A DNA stretch of 64,000 bases from DATHZQ01 sp035458525 (GCA_035458525.1 DATHZQ010000040.1:12732-76731), one strand, 5' to 3'; shown: positions 15,791 to 24,341, counted from the stretch's first letter. A program made the numbers and translations. The notes: a model not told the origin generated them from the sequence alone.

Positions 15791-17286
15791 GCCGGCGCCT
15801 CCTCGAGCCCGTGCGCCGCGGAGAGGAGCATCTCCTCGGTGGCCGTCCGCGCATCCTGCTCGCTGACGACTCGGCCCGAATACATCACGAGCACTCGGTC
15901 GCACACGAGGGGGATCTCACGGAGCTCGCTGGTGTAGAGCAGCACGGCGGCGCCGTCGGCGGCGAGCTCGCGCAACAGGTCGTAGATCTGGGCCTTGGTT
16001 TGGATATCGATTCCGCGGGTGGGGTCGAAGCACAGCAGGGTGTCGAAGCCGGCAGCCAGCCAGCGCCCGATCGTCACCTTCTGCTGATTGCCACCCGAGA
16101 GTCGCTGCACCTGCTCGGCGGCCCGGATGTCGATGTCGAGCCGTTCGACGGCCCGCGACACCCGCTCCTCCTCGTCGCGGGCGAGGGTGAACCAGCGGCT
16201 GATGCGGTTGTAGAGCGGCGTCGACAAGTTCTCGCGCACGGAACGCTGTGGGAGCAGTGCGTGTTGCCGTTCCGCCGGCACGAGGACCACGCCTTGGCGA
16301 ATCGCATCGAAAGGGGAGCGGGCGGTGAGCGGTTTCCCGTTGACGACGAGCTCGCCACTCGTGGGCCGGTGGTCGCCGGACAGCATCTGGAACAGCTCGT
16401 CCTGACCCTGGCCCTCGAGTGCGGTCAGTCCGAGGATCTCGCCGGCCCGCAATGCGAAAGAGACGCCGTTCACCTTGTCGCGAAGCCTGAGGTCCCGGGC
16501 TTCGAGCACGATCGGCCGTTCGCCGTTGCCGATGGTGCGCCCGGTGCGGGCGGTGGCATCCTCGCCCGTTGCGGCCTCTGCCAGCTCCTCGCCGAGCATC
16601 GCCCTGACGAGCTCGGTCTCGGCGACGCCCTCGAGGTCGAGCTCCGCGACGTTGGTGCCGTTGCGCAGGATGGTGGCCCGGTCACTCATCTCGAGTACCT
16701 CGCCGAGACGGTGCGTGATGAACAAGACCGAGCGGCCTCGTTCCTTCCATTCGCGCATCAGGTCGAAGACGAAGGTGGTCTGGTCGGTGGTCAGCGCGGC
16801 GGTGATCTCGTCGAGCATGAGCAGCTGTGGATCTTTGGCGAGGGCTCGGGCCAGGTCCAGCAGGCGCAGCATTGCCAGTGGGACGTCGCGTACCTGGAGA
16901 TCGAGGTCGATCGAATCGAGCTGCATCCGCTCCAGCCAGGGCATCACGGCGCCGACGTCGAGATTGCTGATGCGCAAGTTCTGCTCGAGCGAGAGGTCGC
17001 GGATCAGCGCCGGATCCTGAAACACGGTGGCGATGCCTGCGGCGACCGAGTCGGCGGGCTTGCGAAGCCTCGCCGGTGCCCCGTTGACGGCGATCGTCCC
17101 GGCGTCCGCACCGAAGACTGCGGAGAGGATCTTGACGAGGGTGCTCTTCCCGGCGCCGTTGGCGCCGAGGAGCGCGTGAATCTCGCCGGGAGCCACGGTG
17201 AGGTCGGCAGACCGCAGCGCCACCACGGGGCCATAGCGCTTGGCGATGCCTCGCGCCGCCAGCAGCGCCTGCGTCGATTCGCTCAC
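15787..17286 (-). CDS. Ribose-type sugar ABC transporter ATP-binding protein
   Basis: A 499-residue protein with two fused nucleotide-binding domains, as in RbsA/MglA. Domain 1 has a good Walker A (GANGAGKST, residues 41-49) and Walker B (LLMLDEITAAL), but its signature motif is degenerate. Domain 2 has a degenerate Walker A (LEGQGQDE) and an intact LSGGNQQK signature. This asymmetry is normal for CUT2 ATPases. The start is GTG with GAGG nine bases upstream. A 12-bp hairpin precedes it, separating it from the more highly needed binding-protein gene. Confidence 0.93.
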   Translation of the reverse strand: MSESTQALLAARGIAKRYGPVVALRSADLTVAPGEIHALLGANGAGKSTLVKILSAVFGADAGTIAVNGAPARLRKPADSVAAGIATVFQDPALIRDLSLEQNLRISNLDVGAVMPWLERMQLDSIDLDLQVRDVPLAMLRLLDLARALAKDPQLLMLDEITAALTTDQTTFVFDLMREWKERGRSVLFITHRLGEVLEMSDRATILRNGTNVAELDLEGVAETELVRAMLGEELAEAATGEDATARTGRTIGNGERPIVLEARDLRLRDKVNGVSFALRAGEILGLTALEGQGQDELFQMLSGDHRPTSGELVVNGKPLTARSPFDAIRQGVVLVPAERQHALLPQRSVRENLSTPLYNRISRWFTLARDEEERVSRAVERLDIDIRAAEQVQRLSGGNQQKVTIGRWLAAGFDTLLCFDPTRGIDIQTKAQIYDLLRELAADGAAVLLYTSELREIPLVCDRVLVMYSGRVVSEQDARTATEEMLLSAAHGLEEAPA

Positions 17287-17313
17287 ATCGTGATCCTCAA
17301 GTCGGGCGAAAGT

Positions 17314-17341
17314 GTGCCGGGCCCCGACGGGGGCCCGGCAC
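17314..17341 (-). terminator. Perfect 12-bp hairpin between binding-protein and ATPase genes
   Basis: GTGCCGGGCCCC pairs exactly with GGGGCCCGGCAC around a GACG loop. It lies in the 71-bp gap of the leftward operon, 16 bp after the binding-protein stop. Such intercistronic stems usually stabilise the upstream mRNA or cause partial termination, giving more binding protein than membrane components. Confidence 0.8.
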
Positions 17342-17357
17342 GACTCTCAGGTTGGTG

Positions 17358-18458
17358 TCACTCGCCGGGTCCCTTGCAGGCGACGACCATGTCGGCGGTG
17401 TAGCTGACGTACGGCTCGATCTCCATGTAGGAAGACCATCCTGCGGTCAGCCCGTCGACGTACACGGCCTCCAGGTCGCCTTGCTCGCTGAGCACCACGG
17501 GCGTCAGCAGCGTCTGCTGCGAGACGTCCTTGCCTTCGAGAATGTCGAGGGCGACTGCCGCACCGACGCCGCCGACCGATGGCGGGTTGCTGACTGCGGC
17601 TCCGGTGAGACCTTCGCCTCCGAGTTCGATCAGCTGTGCAACGAACTCGTTGTTGTCCGCACCCACGACGGGCACGTAGTCGACACCGGCGACCGAGAAC
17701 TGCTCGACCACCGTGTAGTCGATGCCAGACGTCCAAATACCGTCCAGCTCCTGAGTGGTGAGGATCTCGAGCGCTTGCTGCGCACCGACGCTGGGATCCC
17801 AGCCGGTCCAGTCCTCGTATACGACCTCGATCCCCGGATAGTCCACCAGTGCGGCCTGGAAGCCGTCGTCGCGATCGGTGTCGGCCGGGTGGCCTTGGAG
17901 CCCACGCATGTAGGCGACCTTGCCTTCGCCGCCGAGCGACTCGAACAGCCAGCGGGCGCCGACCTCGCCGTACTGGACCTGATTGTTGGACACGAAATAC
18001 GCCGACTCCGCGGTGACGGGGGCGTCGATGGCGATCACAGGGATGCCTTGTGCTGCTGCTTCTTCGATCACGTCGTCGAGCGCCGAGCGGTCGGCCGGGT
18101 TCACCAGGATCGCATCGACGCCCTGCGAGATGAGTGTCTGGATCTGGGCGACCTGCCCGGCGACGTCCGTATTGGCGTTCTGCAACACGACCTCGTCCAC
18201 GTTGCCGCGGGCCAACGCCTCGGCCTTGATGGCGCAGATCATCTGCTCACGCCAGGCGTTGCCGACGAGCGTGTTGGACACACCGAGCGTGAACGTCTCA
18301 TCGGCCATCGCTTCGGTGGTTTCGGTCGTGTCGTCGCCGCCCGCAGCGGCGGTCGTGTCGGCGTCGGCGTCATCGTCATCCCCGCCGCATGCGGCGACGA
18401 CGAGCGCAAGCGCCATGAACAAAGCTGCGAGACGCAGCCATGCGTTCTTACGCGTCAT
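17358..18458 (-). CDS. Sugar ABC transporter substrate-binding lipoprotein
   Basis: A 366-residue periplasmic-binding-protein type 1 (RbsB/XylF-like) protein. The N-terminus is a lipoprotein signal: a charged start, a hydrophobic stretch, then LVVAAC, whose Cys would be lipidated. An Asp/Ala/Thr-rich linker of about 30 residues follows. The body contains TDVAGQVAQIQTLISQGVDAILVNP and DRSALDDVI, typical of sugar-binding lobes. The ribosome-binding site is strong (GGAGGAGG). It is the first transport gene of the operon, downstream of the ROK repressor gene. The ligand is unknown. Confidence 0.92.
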   Translation of the reverse strand: MTRKNAWLRLAALFMALALVVAACGGDDDDADADTTAAAGGDDTTETTEAMADETFTLGVSNTLVGNAWREQMICAIKAEALARGNVDEVVLQNANTDVAGQVAQIQTLISQGVDAILVNPADRSALDDVIEEAAAQGIPVIAIDAPVTAESAYFVSNNQVQYGEVGARWLFESLGGEGKVAYMRGLQGHPADTDRDDGFQAALVDYPGIEVVYEDWTGWDPSVGAQQALEILTTQELDGIWTSGIDYTVVEQFSVAGVDYVPVVGADNNEFVAQLIELGGEGLTGAAVSNPPSVGGVGAAVALDILEGKDVSQQTLLTPVVLSEQGDLEAVYVDGLTAGWSSYMEIEPYVSYTADMVVACKGPGE

Positions 18459-18560
18459 TGCGGATTCCTCCTCCGTCTTCCTTCTCTCTTTGCCTTTCCC
18501 ACCGCCCCGACCGCCCTCGGCGATCGAAGCGGAATCCTCTGTGCCGTACGCGAGCGCGCT

Positions 18561-19760
18561 TCATGTCCGACTCCCCGCAGAAACGGCGAGCTGTGTGTTG
18601 ACCGCTGCCGGTGAGAGCACGTGCTCGATCACCATTGCCGCGGCTCCGGTGATGCCGGCGTTGTCGCCCAAGCGGGCGGGCACGACATCCAGGTGGCCTG
18701 TCGAGAGCGCCGTGGAGCGGCGGTATACGACCTCGCGTATGCGGGCGATGAACTCGGGCCCGGCGGAAGCGAGGTCGCCGCCGATCGCGATCGTGTTCGG
18801 GTTCACGACGTTCACGATCGAAGCAAGCACGGAGCCGATGAGGCGCCCGGCGCCCTGGACGGCCTGGATCGCATCGTGGTTTCCCGACCGCACCAGCGCT
18901 ACGACATCCCGGGTGTCGGTGGTCGCATACCCCTTTGCCGCAAGGGACGTTGCAAGCGCATTGCCGCCTGCGGAAGCTTCGAGGCAACCGACGTTGCCGC
19001 ACCGGCACACGACGTCGGCATCCCCGATCTGGATGTGGCCGATGTCCCCGGCGGCACCGTCCGAGCCGCGATGCAGGCGTCCACCGAGGATGAGGCCGGA
19101 ACCGATACCCGTGCCGACCTTCACGTAGACGAAATCGAGCGGCGGCGAGTCCATGGCCCACCATTCTCCGAGTGCCATGATGTTGACGTCGTTGTCGACG
19201 AGGCAGGTGGTGGCGAAGCTGTCGGCAATTCGCTCCCGGACCGCAAAGCCGTCCCATCCGGGCATGATCGGCGGGACCACGGCTCTTCCGGTCGCAAACT
19301 CGACCGGGCCCGGGAGGCCGATACCGATGCCCTTGACGTCGGCGGTGGTTTTGCCTGCGGCGGCGAGAAGCTCTCGGAACGTCGTTTCGACCCAATCGAG
19401 CACAACCTCCGGGCCGGCGGCGATGTCGATGTCCGACCCGACATGCTCGAGCGGCTCCGCCATCAAGTTCGTGAGGGCAAGTCGTGAGTGGGTGGCGCCG
19501 AGGTCGGCGGCCAACACGACGCCGGCATTGCGGTTGAACTCGAGCAACGTGGGCGGCCGTCCCCCGGTCGAGGGCCCTTCACCGGCCTCGACCAGCAGCT
19601 TGTCTCCGATCAGGCGTTCGATGCGCTGGGACACGGTGGACCGGGCGAGGCCGGTGACGTCGACGAGTTCGGCCCGAGTCGTGGCCGAGCCGCTGCGAAT
19701 CAGCTGCAGCAGTACGCCGGCCGAGTCTGCGGAGGCGGGGGGCGCCTCATGACGTTCCAT
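18561..19760 (-). CDS. ROK family transcriptional repressor
   Basis: A 399-residue NagC/XylR-type regulator. The N-terminal winged helix lies at about residues 15-75 (TTRAELVDVTGLARSTVSQR is the recognition helix region). The ROK sugar-binding domain follows, with DLGATHSRLAL and the zinc/ROK signature GHIQIGDADVVCRCGNVGC. It starts at ATG 19760; a longer open frame up to 20255 is only antisense to the SIS gene. It lies between the SIS gene and the ABC transporter genes and probably controls the transporter operon. Its ligand would be the transported sugar or its phosphate. Confidence 0.9.
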   Translation of the reverse strand: MERHEAPPASADSAGVLLQLIRSGSATTRAELVDVTGLARSTVSQRIERLIGDKLLVEAGEGPSTGGRPPTLLEFNRNAGVVLAADLGATHSRLALTNLMAEPLEHVGSDIDIAAGPEVVLDWVETTFRELLAAAGKTTADVKGIGIGLPGPVEFATGRAVVPPIMPGWDGFAVRERIADSFATTCLVDNDVNIMALGEWWAMDSPPLDFVYVKVGTGIGSGLILGGRLHRGSDGAAGDIGHIQIGDADVVCRCGNVGCLEASAGGNALATSLAAKGYATTDTRDVVALVRSGNHDAIQAVQGAGRLIGSVLASIVNVVNPNTIAIGGDLASAGPEFIARIREVVYRRSTALSTGHLDVVPARLGDNAGITGAAAMVIEHVLSPAAVNTQLAVSAGSRT

Positions 19761-19876
19761 GCTTTCGCCAGTCAACCAACCTCTTTTGTCGGTGTCAAGA
19801 ACGAAGTCCGGGGTCCACGGCCGACGACCGACAGTCGTGCTGGTGGCTGTCGCGTGCGCTGCGTCGGTGGACCACT

Positions 19877-20659
19877 TCAGCATGCGCCGCCGAGGGCCCG
19901 CGCCAGCCGTCGGGCGTGCTCTTGGTAGGCGCGTTCGAATAGCTCCGCGGAACGTTCCGCCCCGACCACGCTCGAGCTGGTCAGCACCGGAGGCAGCGCA
20001 TCCATCGGCGCGAGGATGGCGGCGGTCTGCACTTTGATCTCGTTCACGATCGCGGCGTTGGCCACGGTCGACACGGGGCCGATCGGTGTGTCGAGGCCAT
20101 CGAGTGCGACGGCGGCGTCGCCGATCGGCACGCAGATGTCGATCACCACGTCTGCGTGGTCGAGGAGGCGGGTGCCGTCTGGGGTACCGGGCGTGCCCGC
20201 GAGCGAGTGGTCGACGGCGGTGACGGCGACCACCGGAAGTCCGCGCTGCTTGCATCCCGCCGCAAGCTCGACGGGTACTGCCGTATTCCCGCTCGAGCTG
20301 AACACGATCATCACGTCTTCGGGCTGGAACGCGAAGTTGGCCAGGATCACCTCGGCCAGACCCGGGACCCGCTCGATGAACATTGCCTGCCGCTGGCCAT
20401 TGGCGCCGGCAACCTGCGTGTGGAACGTCATCGACAGCTCGGCGATGGGATGGAATCCAGGGTAAGAGCCGTAGCGGGGAAACATCTCCTCGAGGGGGAT
20501 GCGGGAATGGCCCGTGCCGAACAGATGCACCATGCCTCCGGCCGCGATGGCCCTCGCGGACATCTCGGCAACCGTGGCGATCGCATCCATCTGGGTCGCC
20601 TCGATGCGATCGAGCGTTGCTCGCGCCGCCTCCAGCCAGCGCCCCGCCATGGCCGTCAT
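19877..20659 (-). CDS. SIS domain protein (UPF0309-type phosphosugar isomerase-like)
   Basis: A 260-residue single SIS domain protein. FGTGHSRIP near residue 40 and VFSSSGNTAVPVELA near residue 125 form the phosphosugar-binding loops. Family members bind or isomerise phosphorylated amino sugars or ketoses. The start is ATG 20659 with a strong GGAGGGGAAG site; a second in-frame ATG lies three codons on. It is divergent from the GntR repressor gene, and two palindromic operators lie between them. It is the first gene of the leftward cluster. The exact reaction is not known. Confidence 0.85.
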   Translation of the reverse strand: MTAMAGRWLEAARATLDRIEATQMDAIATVAEMSARAIAAGGMVHLFGTGHSRIPLEEMFPRYGSYPGFHPIAELSMTFHTQVAGANGQRQAMFIERVPGLAEVILANFAFQPEDVMIVFSSSGNTAVPVELAAGCKQRGLPVVAVTAVDHSLAGTPGTPDGTRLLDHADVVIDICVPIGDAAVALDGLDTPIGPVSTVANAAIVNEIKVQTAAILAPMDALPPVLTSSSVVGAERSAELFERAYQEHARRLARALGGAC

Positions 20660-20684
20660 GGTCTTCCCCTCCAAGCGAACGACA

Positions 20685-20720
20685 TTGACTTGTCTATACA
20701 AGCAAATGTCTAGACAAGTT
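20685..20720. promoter_or_regulatory. Tandem DasR/NagR-like operators over divergent promoters
   Basis: CTTGTCTATACAAG (20689-20702) and the fully palindromic TGTCTAGACA with flanking A/T (20705-20719) sit three bases apart. They resemble the TGGTCTAGACCA-type sites bound by HutC-family GntR repressors such as DasR and NagR. A TTGACT -35-like hexamer (20685-20690) overlaps the first site. Binding would shut both the SIS gene and the repressor gene itself. A third related site lies at 3061-3074. Confidence 0.78.
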
Positions 20721-20758
20721 TCCACCCGTCTCGAGCGACGGCGGTATGCTCGGCGACG

Positions 20759-21475
20759 ATGCCCCCAGGTGCCCGCTACCTCGAAATCGCTGCCTATCTG
20801 CGCGAGGCGGTGAGCGCTTCCCAGCAGGGGGATCGGCTGCCCTCGGAGGCGGAGCTCTGCGAGCGCTTCGGCGTGAGCCGCATGACGGCCCGGCATGCGA
20901 TCCAAGTCCTCGAGCAAGAACACCTGGTGCATCGCAAGAGGGGCAAAGGCACCTTCGTGTCGGCCAAGCCGGTACCGCGTCTGCTCGGATCGCCGCTGTC
21001 GTTCACCGAGAGCATGAAGCGGCGCGGCATGCAGGCATCGACCACGGTGCTCGCGGCCCGCTACGAAGCTCCCGATGAGGGCGACGTCAAGGCGCTCGAG
21101 ATCGCGGCCGACGATCAGATCGCCGTGCTCGAGCGGCTGCGCTGTGCCGACGGTGTGCCGATGGCGATCGAGCGGGCGGTGCTGGCGCCGGATTGCGCCT
21201 CCGTGATCGAAGCCATCGGCGACGGTTCGCTGCACGACGCATTCGAAGCGATGGGACGCGTTCCCAGTCGCGCCACCGCCGAGGTCACCGCACGCTCGGC
21301 CTCGGCGACCGAGAAGCGCCTCCTCGAGCTCGAAGGCGACGACGTCGTGCTGTGCGAGCGTCGGGTGATCTACGACCAGGACGGCGCACCACTCGAGCAC
21401 ACGGAAACCCGTTACGCCGCCGATCGCTACGTGTTCGACGTCACGATGTACCGGCCCCCGAGCGTGTCGCTGTGA
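20759..21475 (+). CDS. GntR family (HutC/NagR type) transcriptional regulator
   Basis: A 238-residue repressor. The winged HTH is at residues 1-75 (LPSEAELCERFGVSRMTARHAI is the helix-turn-helix, then RKRGKGTFV the wing). A UTRA ligand-binding domain at about 95-232 contains FTESMKRRGMQAS and the closing ADRYVFDVTMYR. UTRA domains of DasR/NagR bind glucosamine-6-phosphate or N-acetylglucosamine-6-phosphate. Two DasR-like operators lie just upstream, implying autoregulation, and another precedes the distant Gfo/NagB pair. Its stop overlaps the ROK kinase start (GTGA). Confidence 0.92.
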   Translation: MPPGARYLEIAAYLREAVSASQQGDRLPSEAELCERFGVSRMTARHAIQVLEQEHLVHRKRGKGTFVSAKPVPRLLGSPLSFTESMKRRGMQASTTVLAARYEAPDEGDVKALEIAADDQIAVLERLRCADGVPMAIERAVLAPDCASVIEAIGDGSLHDAFEAMGRVPSRATAEVTARSASATEKRLLELEGDDVVLCERRVIYDQDGAPLEHTETRYAADRYVFDVTMYRPPSVSL

Positions 21476-22377
21476 CGGAGGCCCTCTTTCTCGGCGTCGA
21501 CCTCGGTGCGACCAACATCAAGATGGTCGTCGTTGACGCCGGACTCGAGCCCGAAGTGGTCGGTACCGAGCGCATCCCAACGCTCGGTGAGCAAGGTCAC
21601 GATGCCGTGATCGATCGGCTTGCCAATGCGGTCGTCGAGCGCCACGAGCGCGCAGGCCCGTTCCGCGGCGTGGGGATCGGCACGCCGGGTCTGTTCGCTC
21701 CCGAGACGGGCGTCGTCGAGATCTTCACGAACTTGCCCGGTCAATGGCGTGGCGTGCCGCTGCGGCACCGGATGGAGACAGGCACCGGGTTGCCCATCAC
21801 GCTCATCAACGACGCCAGAGCCTTCACCCTCGCCGAGGGGCGCTTGGGGGCAGGCAACGGTCTGCCGGTGGTCGCTTGCCTGACCCTCGGCACGGGCATC
21901 GGCGGCGGCCTGATGATCGACGGCCGCCTCTTCAACGGCGCCACCGGGATCGCCGGCGAGATCGCCCACCAGACCGTGCTGCCCGGCGGTCGCGTCTGCG
22001 GCTGTGGAAACGCCGGATGCGCGGAAGGTCTCGCCCGGTCCGACGTGCTGGCTGAGATGGCCGGGAAGAGCAGCGTCGAGGAGGTCTTTGCGGGTCTCGC
22101 CGCCGGCGACGCACGGTGCGCGGAGGCGGTCGCCACTGCCGCAAAGTACGTCGGCATCGCCCTCGCCAACGTGGTCACGGTGATCGGCCCGAACCGGATC
22201 GTCATCGGCGGCGGAATCGCCGCAGCCGGTGATGCGATCCTCGACCCCATCCGGGATGCCATCAAGGCTCATGTGACGCTCGTGCCCCACGAGTCCATCG
22301 AGGTGGTCCCGGCTTCGCTCGGCTCGGAAGCCGGGGCGATCGGTGCGGCGCTTGCCGCCATCGACGCTGCGGGCTGA
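21472..22377 (+). CDS. ROK family sugar kinase
   Basis: A 301-residue kinase-type ROK protein without a DNA-binding domain. The ATP site is LGVDLGATNIKM at the N-terminus and TLGTGIGGGLM near residue 140. The ROK zinc motif GEIAHQ with CGCGNAGCAEG follows. Family members phosphorylate glucose, N-acetylglucosamine or N-acetylmannosamine at O6. The GTG start overlaps the repressor stop, so the two are co-translated. Its stop directly abuts the convergent stop of the SDR gene. Context favours an amino-sugar kinase supplying the repressor's ligand. Confidence 0.9.
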   Translation: MTEALFLGVDLGATNIKMVVVDAGLEPEVVGTERIPTLGEQGHDAVIDRLANAVVERHERAGPFRGVGIGTPGLFAPETGVVEIFTNLPGQWRGVPLRHRMETGTGLPITLINDARAFTLAEGRLGAGNGLPVVACLTLGTGIGGGLMIDGRLFNGATGIAGEIAHQTVLPGGRVCGCGNAGCAEGLARSDVLAEMAGKSSVEEVFAGLAAGDARCAEAVATAAKYVGIALANVVTVIGPNRIVIGGGIAAAGDAILDPIRDAIKAHVTLVPHESIEVVPASLGSEAGAIGAALAAIDAAG

Positions 22378-23178
22378 TCAGGCTGGGGCTTCGGTCACCG
22401 ACCACCCGCCGTCGAGGGCGATCACCTGGCCGGTGATGTAACGCGACTCGGGGGACAGGAGGAACACCGCAAGGTCGGCGGCCGCCTCCGCCGGGAGCAA
22501 ACCCTGGGCCAGCGGCTGTTTGCGGGCGGCGTACGCAACGCTGGCCGGGTCGTCCTGGGCCCGCTGCGACATCGGTGTGGCAACGAGGCCAGGAGCGACG
22601 GCGTTCACCCGGATCAGGTCCGCAGCGTAACGCGCCGCCATCGTCACGGTGAGTGCCTCGATGGCGCCCTTGGCGGTGGCGTAGCCGTGTGTAGCGAACA
22701 GCTGCGCCGGGCTCGAAGCCAGCACACTCGACATGAGGATGATGGCGCCCCGGCCGCCGGCCGCGGGGTCCTGGTGCAGCATCTGACGGATCGCCGCCGC
22801 GGCGACGGTGAAGGCAGGTACCGCGTTGAGCTCGTATGCGGCAGCGAAGCCGTCCAGCGTCGCCTGGTCGATCGGACCGTCGCCGTGCGTGCGGGCGCTG
22901 GCCCCGGCGACGGCGAAGAGCCCGTCAACGCGGCCAAAGCGCTCCACGCATGCTGCCACCGCGGCGTTCGTGGCTACCTCGTCACGGAGGTCTGCTGCCG
23001 ACCACGCCGCAGTGCCGCCTTCCTGCCGGATCCGCTCGGCGAGGACGCGGCACTCCTCGGGTTCCATCGAAACGATGAAGACGCCGGCGCCCTCGGCCGC
23101 ACACCGAGTTGCGGCGGCGGCCGCCATCCCCGTGGCGCCGGTGATCAGGCAAACGTGGCCGGTGAGTCGATCTGACAT
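22378..23178 (-). CDS. Short-chain dehydrogenase/reductase, atypical cofactor motif
   Basis: A 266-residue SDR with a modified glycine motif: TGATGMAAA stands where TGxxxGIG is usual. The NNAG position reads VAGAS. The catalytic residues look intact: Ser in ILMSSVLAS, and Tyr/Lys in GYATAK. The C-terminus is the usual GQVIALDGGWSV. The start is ATG 23178; a longer frame extends upstream without homology. It converges exactly with the ROK kinase gene (stops adjacent). The altered motif may change cofactor preference. It marks the right border of the sugar locus. Confidence 0.82.
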   Translation of the reverse strand: MSDRLTGHVCLITGATGMAAAAATRCAAEGAGVFIVSMEPEECRVLAERIRQEGGTAAWSAADLRDEVATNAAVAACVERFGRVDGLFAVAGASARTHGDGPIDQATLDGFAAAYELNAVPAFTVAAAAIRQMLHQDPAAGGRGAIILMSSVLASSPAQLFATHGYATAKGAIEALTVTMAARYAADLIRVNAVAPGLVATPMSQRAQDDPASVAYAARKQPLAQGLLPAEAAADLAVFLLSPESRYITGQVIALDGGWSVTEAPA

Positions 23179-23337
23179 TCCGGGCAGTTGTAGCAGGTCG
23201 CCGGGGACCTCTCGATCAGGCAGCGGTTGGAGCGCAACGAGCCTGCCCTGGGGGGAACACTCCGACCGGTGAGGGTGTTGCCCGGTGGTACGACCCGTCG
23301 AGGGCGACGATTTGGGCTCGGATCGCCTGGATGCGTC

Positions 23338-23343
23338 TATACT
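23338..23343 (+). promoter_or_regulatory. Probable -10 box of the rpsL operon
   Basis: TATACT lies about 155 bp upstream of rpsL in the 321-bp gap after the SDR gene. A TTGGGC hexamer 20 bases upstream is a weak -35 candidate. The long leader that follows is GC-rich, with no recognised riboswitch. Confidence 0.5.
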
Positions 23344-23499
23344 CCCGGTCAGATCTTCCCGATCGAGTTCCCGTTTACCCGGAGCCAAGGCCGTACTGCG
23401 GCGTGGTGTTGTGAGCGGAGCAACTCACCCGGGGTCGGCGGTCGCATGAGTGCGGCGCCGACTTTCGCGTGTAGAGAACCAACAGAAGAGAGAAGGCAC

Positions 23500-23871
23500 G
23501 TGCCGACCGTACAGCAGCTCGTCCGCAAAGGACGCAGGCCGAAGCCGAAGAAGACGAAGACCCTGGGCCTCGCCGGTTCCCCGCAACGGCGTGGTGTGTG
23601 CACTCGCGTGTACACCGTCACGCCCAAGAAGCCGAACTCGGCGCTCCGCAAGGTGGCCCGTGTGCGGCTGACCTCTCAGATCGAGGTCACGGCCTACATC
23701 CCCGGCGAAGGTCACAACCTCCAGGAGCACTCGATCGTGCTCGTTCGTGGCGGTCGTGTGAAGGATCTTCCCGGCGTTCGCTACAAGGTCATCCGCGGCG
23801 CTCTCGACGCCGCCGGTGTCGACGGTCGCAAGCAGTCGCGTTCCCGCTACGGCGCCAAGAAGGACAACTAG
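23500..23871 (+). CDS. rpsL: 30S ribosomal protein S12
   Basis: A 123-residue decoding-centre protein of the small subunit. The signature TPKKPNSALRKVARVRL contains the lysine whose change gives streptomycin resistance in other bacteria, and here it is the sensitive-type Lys. GHNLQEHSIVLVRGGRVKDLPGVRY is also conserved. The GTG at 23500 (VPTVQQLVRKG) is the family start; a longer frame extends upstream without homology. It heads the str operon, 2 bp ahead of rpsG. Confidence 0.97.
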   Translation: MPTVQQLVRKGRRPKPKKTKTLGLAGSPQRRGVCTRVYTVTPKKPNSALRKVARVRLTSQIEVTAYIPGEGHNLQEHSIVLVRGGRVKDLPGVRYKVIRGALDAAGVDGRKQSRSRYGAKKDN

Positions 23872-23873
23872 CC

Positions 23874-24341
23874 ATGCGTAGAGCACCCGCTGAAGTACGC
23901 ACGCTCGACCCGGATCCGGTGTACCGCAGCGTGCTGGTGACCCAGGTGATCAACAAGGTCTTGTGGCGCGGCAAGAAGGGCGCCGCCCGCCGCATCGTCT
24001 ACGGGGCGCTGGAGATCGTCGACAAGCGCACGGGTGGGGACCCGCTGCAGACGCTGAAGGCGGCGGTCGACAACATCCGCCCCTCCGTCGAGGTTCGGTC
24101 CCGCCGAGTCGGCGGCTCGTCTTACCAGGTGCCGATGGAAGTTCGGCCGCGCCGTGCCCAGACGCTCGCCGTCCGCTGGCTCGTCGAGTTTGCGCGCAAG
24201 CGCAAGGAGAACACGATGGCCGAGCGGCTCGCCAACGAGATTCTCGACGCCGCCAACCGCACCGGCTCAGCCGTGAAACGGCGCGAGGACATCCACAAGA
24301 TGGCGGAGTCCAACAAGGCCTTCGCTCACTACCGCTGGTAG
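23874..24341 (+). CDS. rpsG: 30S ribosomal protein S7
   Basis: A 155-residue primary 16S rRNA-binding protein of the 30S head. It starts MRRAPAEVRTLDPDPVY and contains GGSSYQVPMEVRPRRAQTLAVRW, the classic S7 signature. The length is normal (156 in most actinobacteria). It lies between rpsL and fusA, the conserved str order. A 113-bp spacer follows before fusA, longer than most gaps in this cluster. Confidence 0.97.
   Translation: MRRAPAEVRTLDPDPVYRSVLVTQVINKVLWRGKKGAARRIVYGALEIVDKRTGGDPLQTLKAAVDNIRPSVEVRSRRVGGSSYQVPMEVRPRRAQTLAVRWLVEFARKRKENTMAERLANEILDAANRTGSAVKRREDIHKMAESNKAFAHYRW

Noticed and set aside
19761..20255. N-terminal extension of the ROK repressor
   Set aside because: The extra 165 codons are antisense to the SIS gene; the helix-turn-helix starts normally after ATG 19760.
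23334..23346. GTCTATAC upstream of rpsL as another NagR-like operator
   Set aside because: The right half-site is missing and the TATACT fits a -10 box, so a promoter is the simpler reading.
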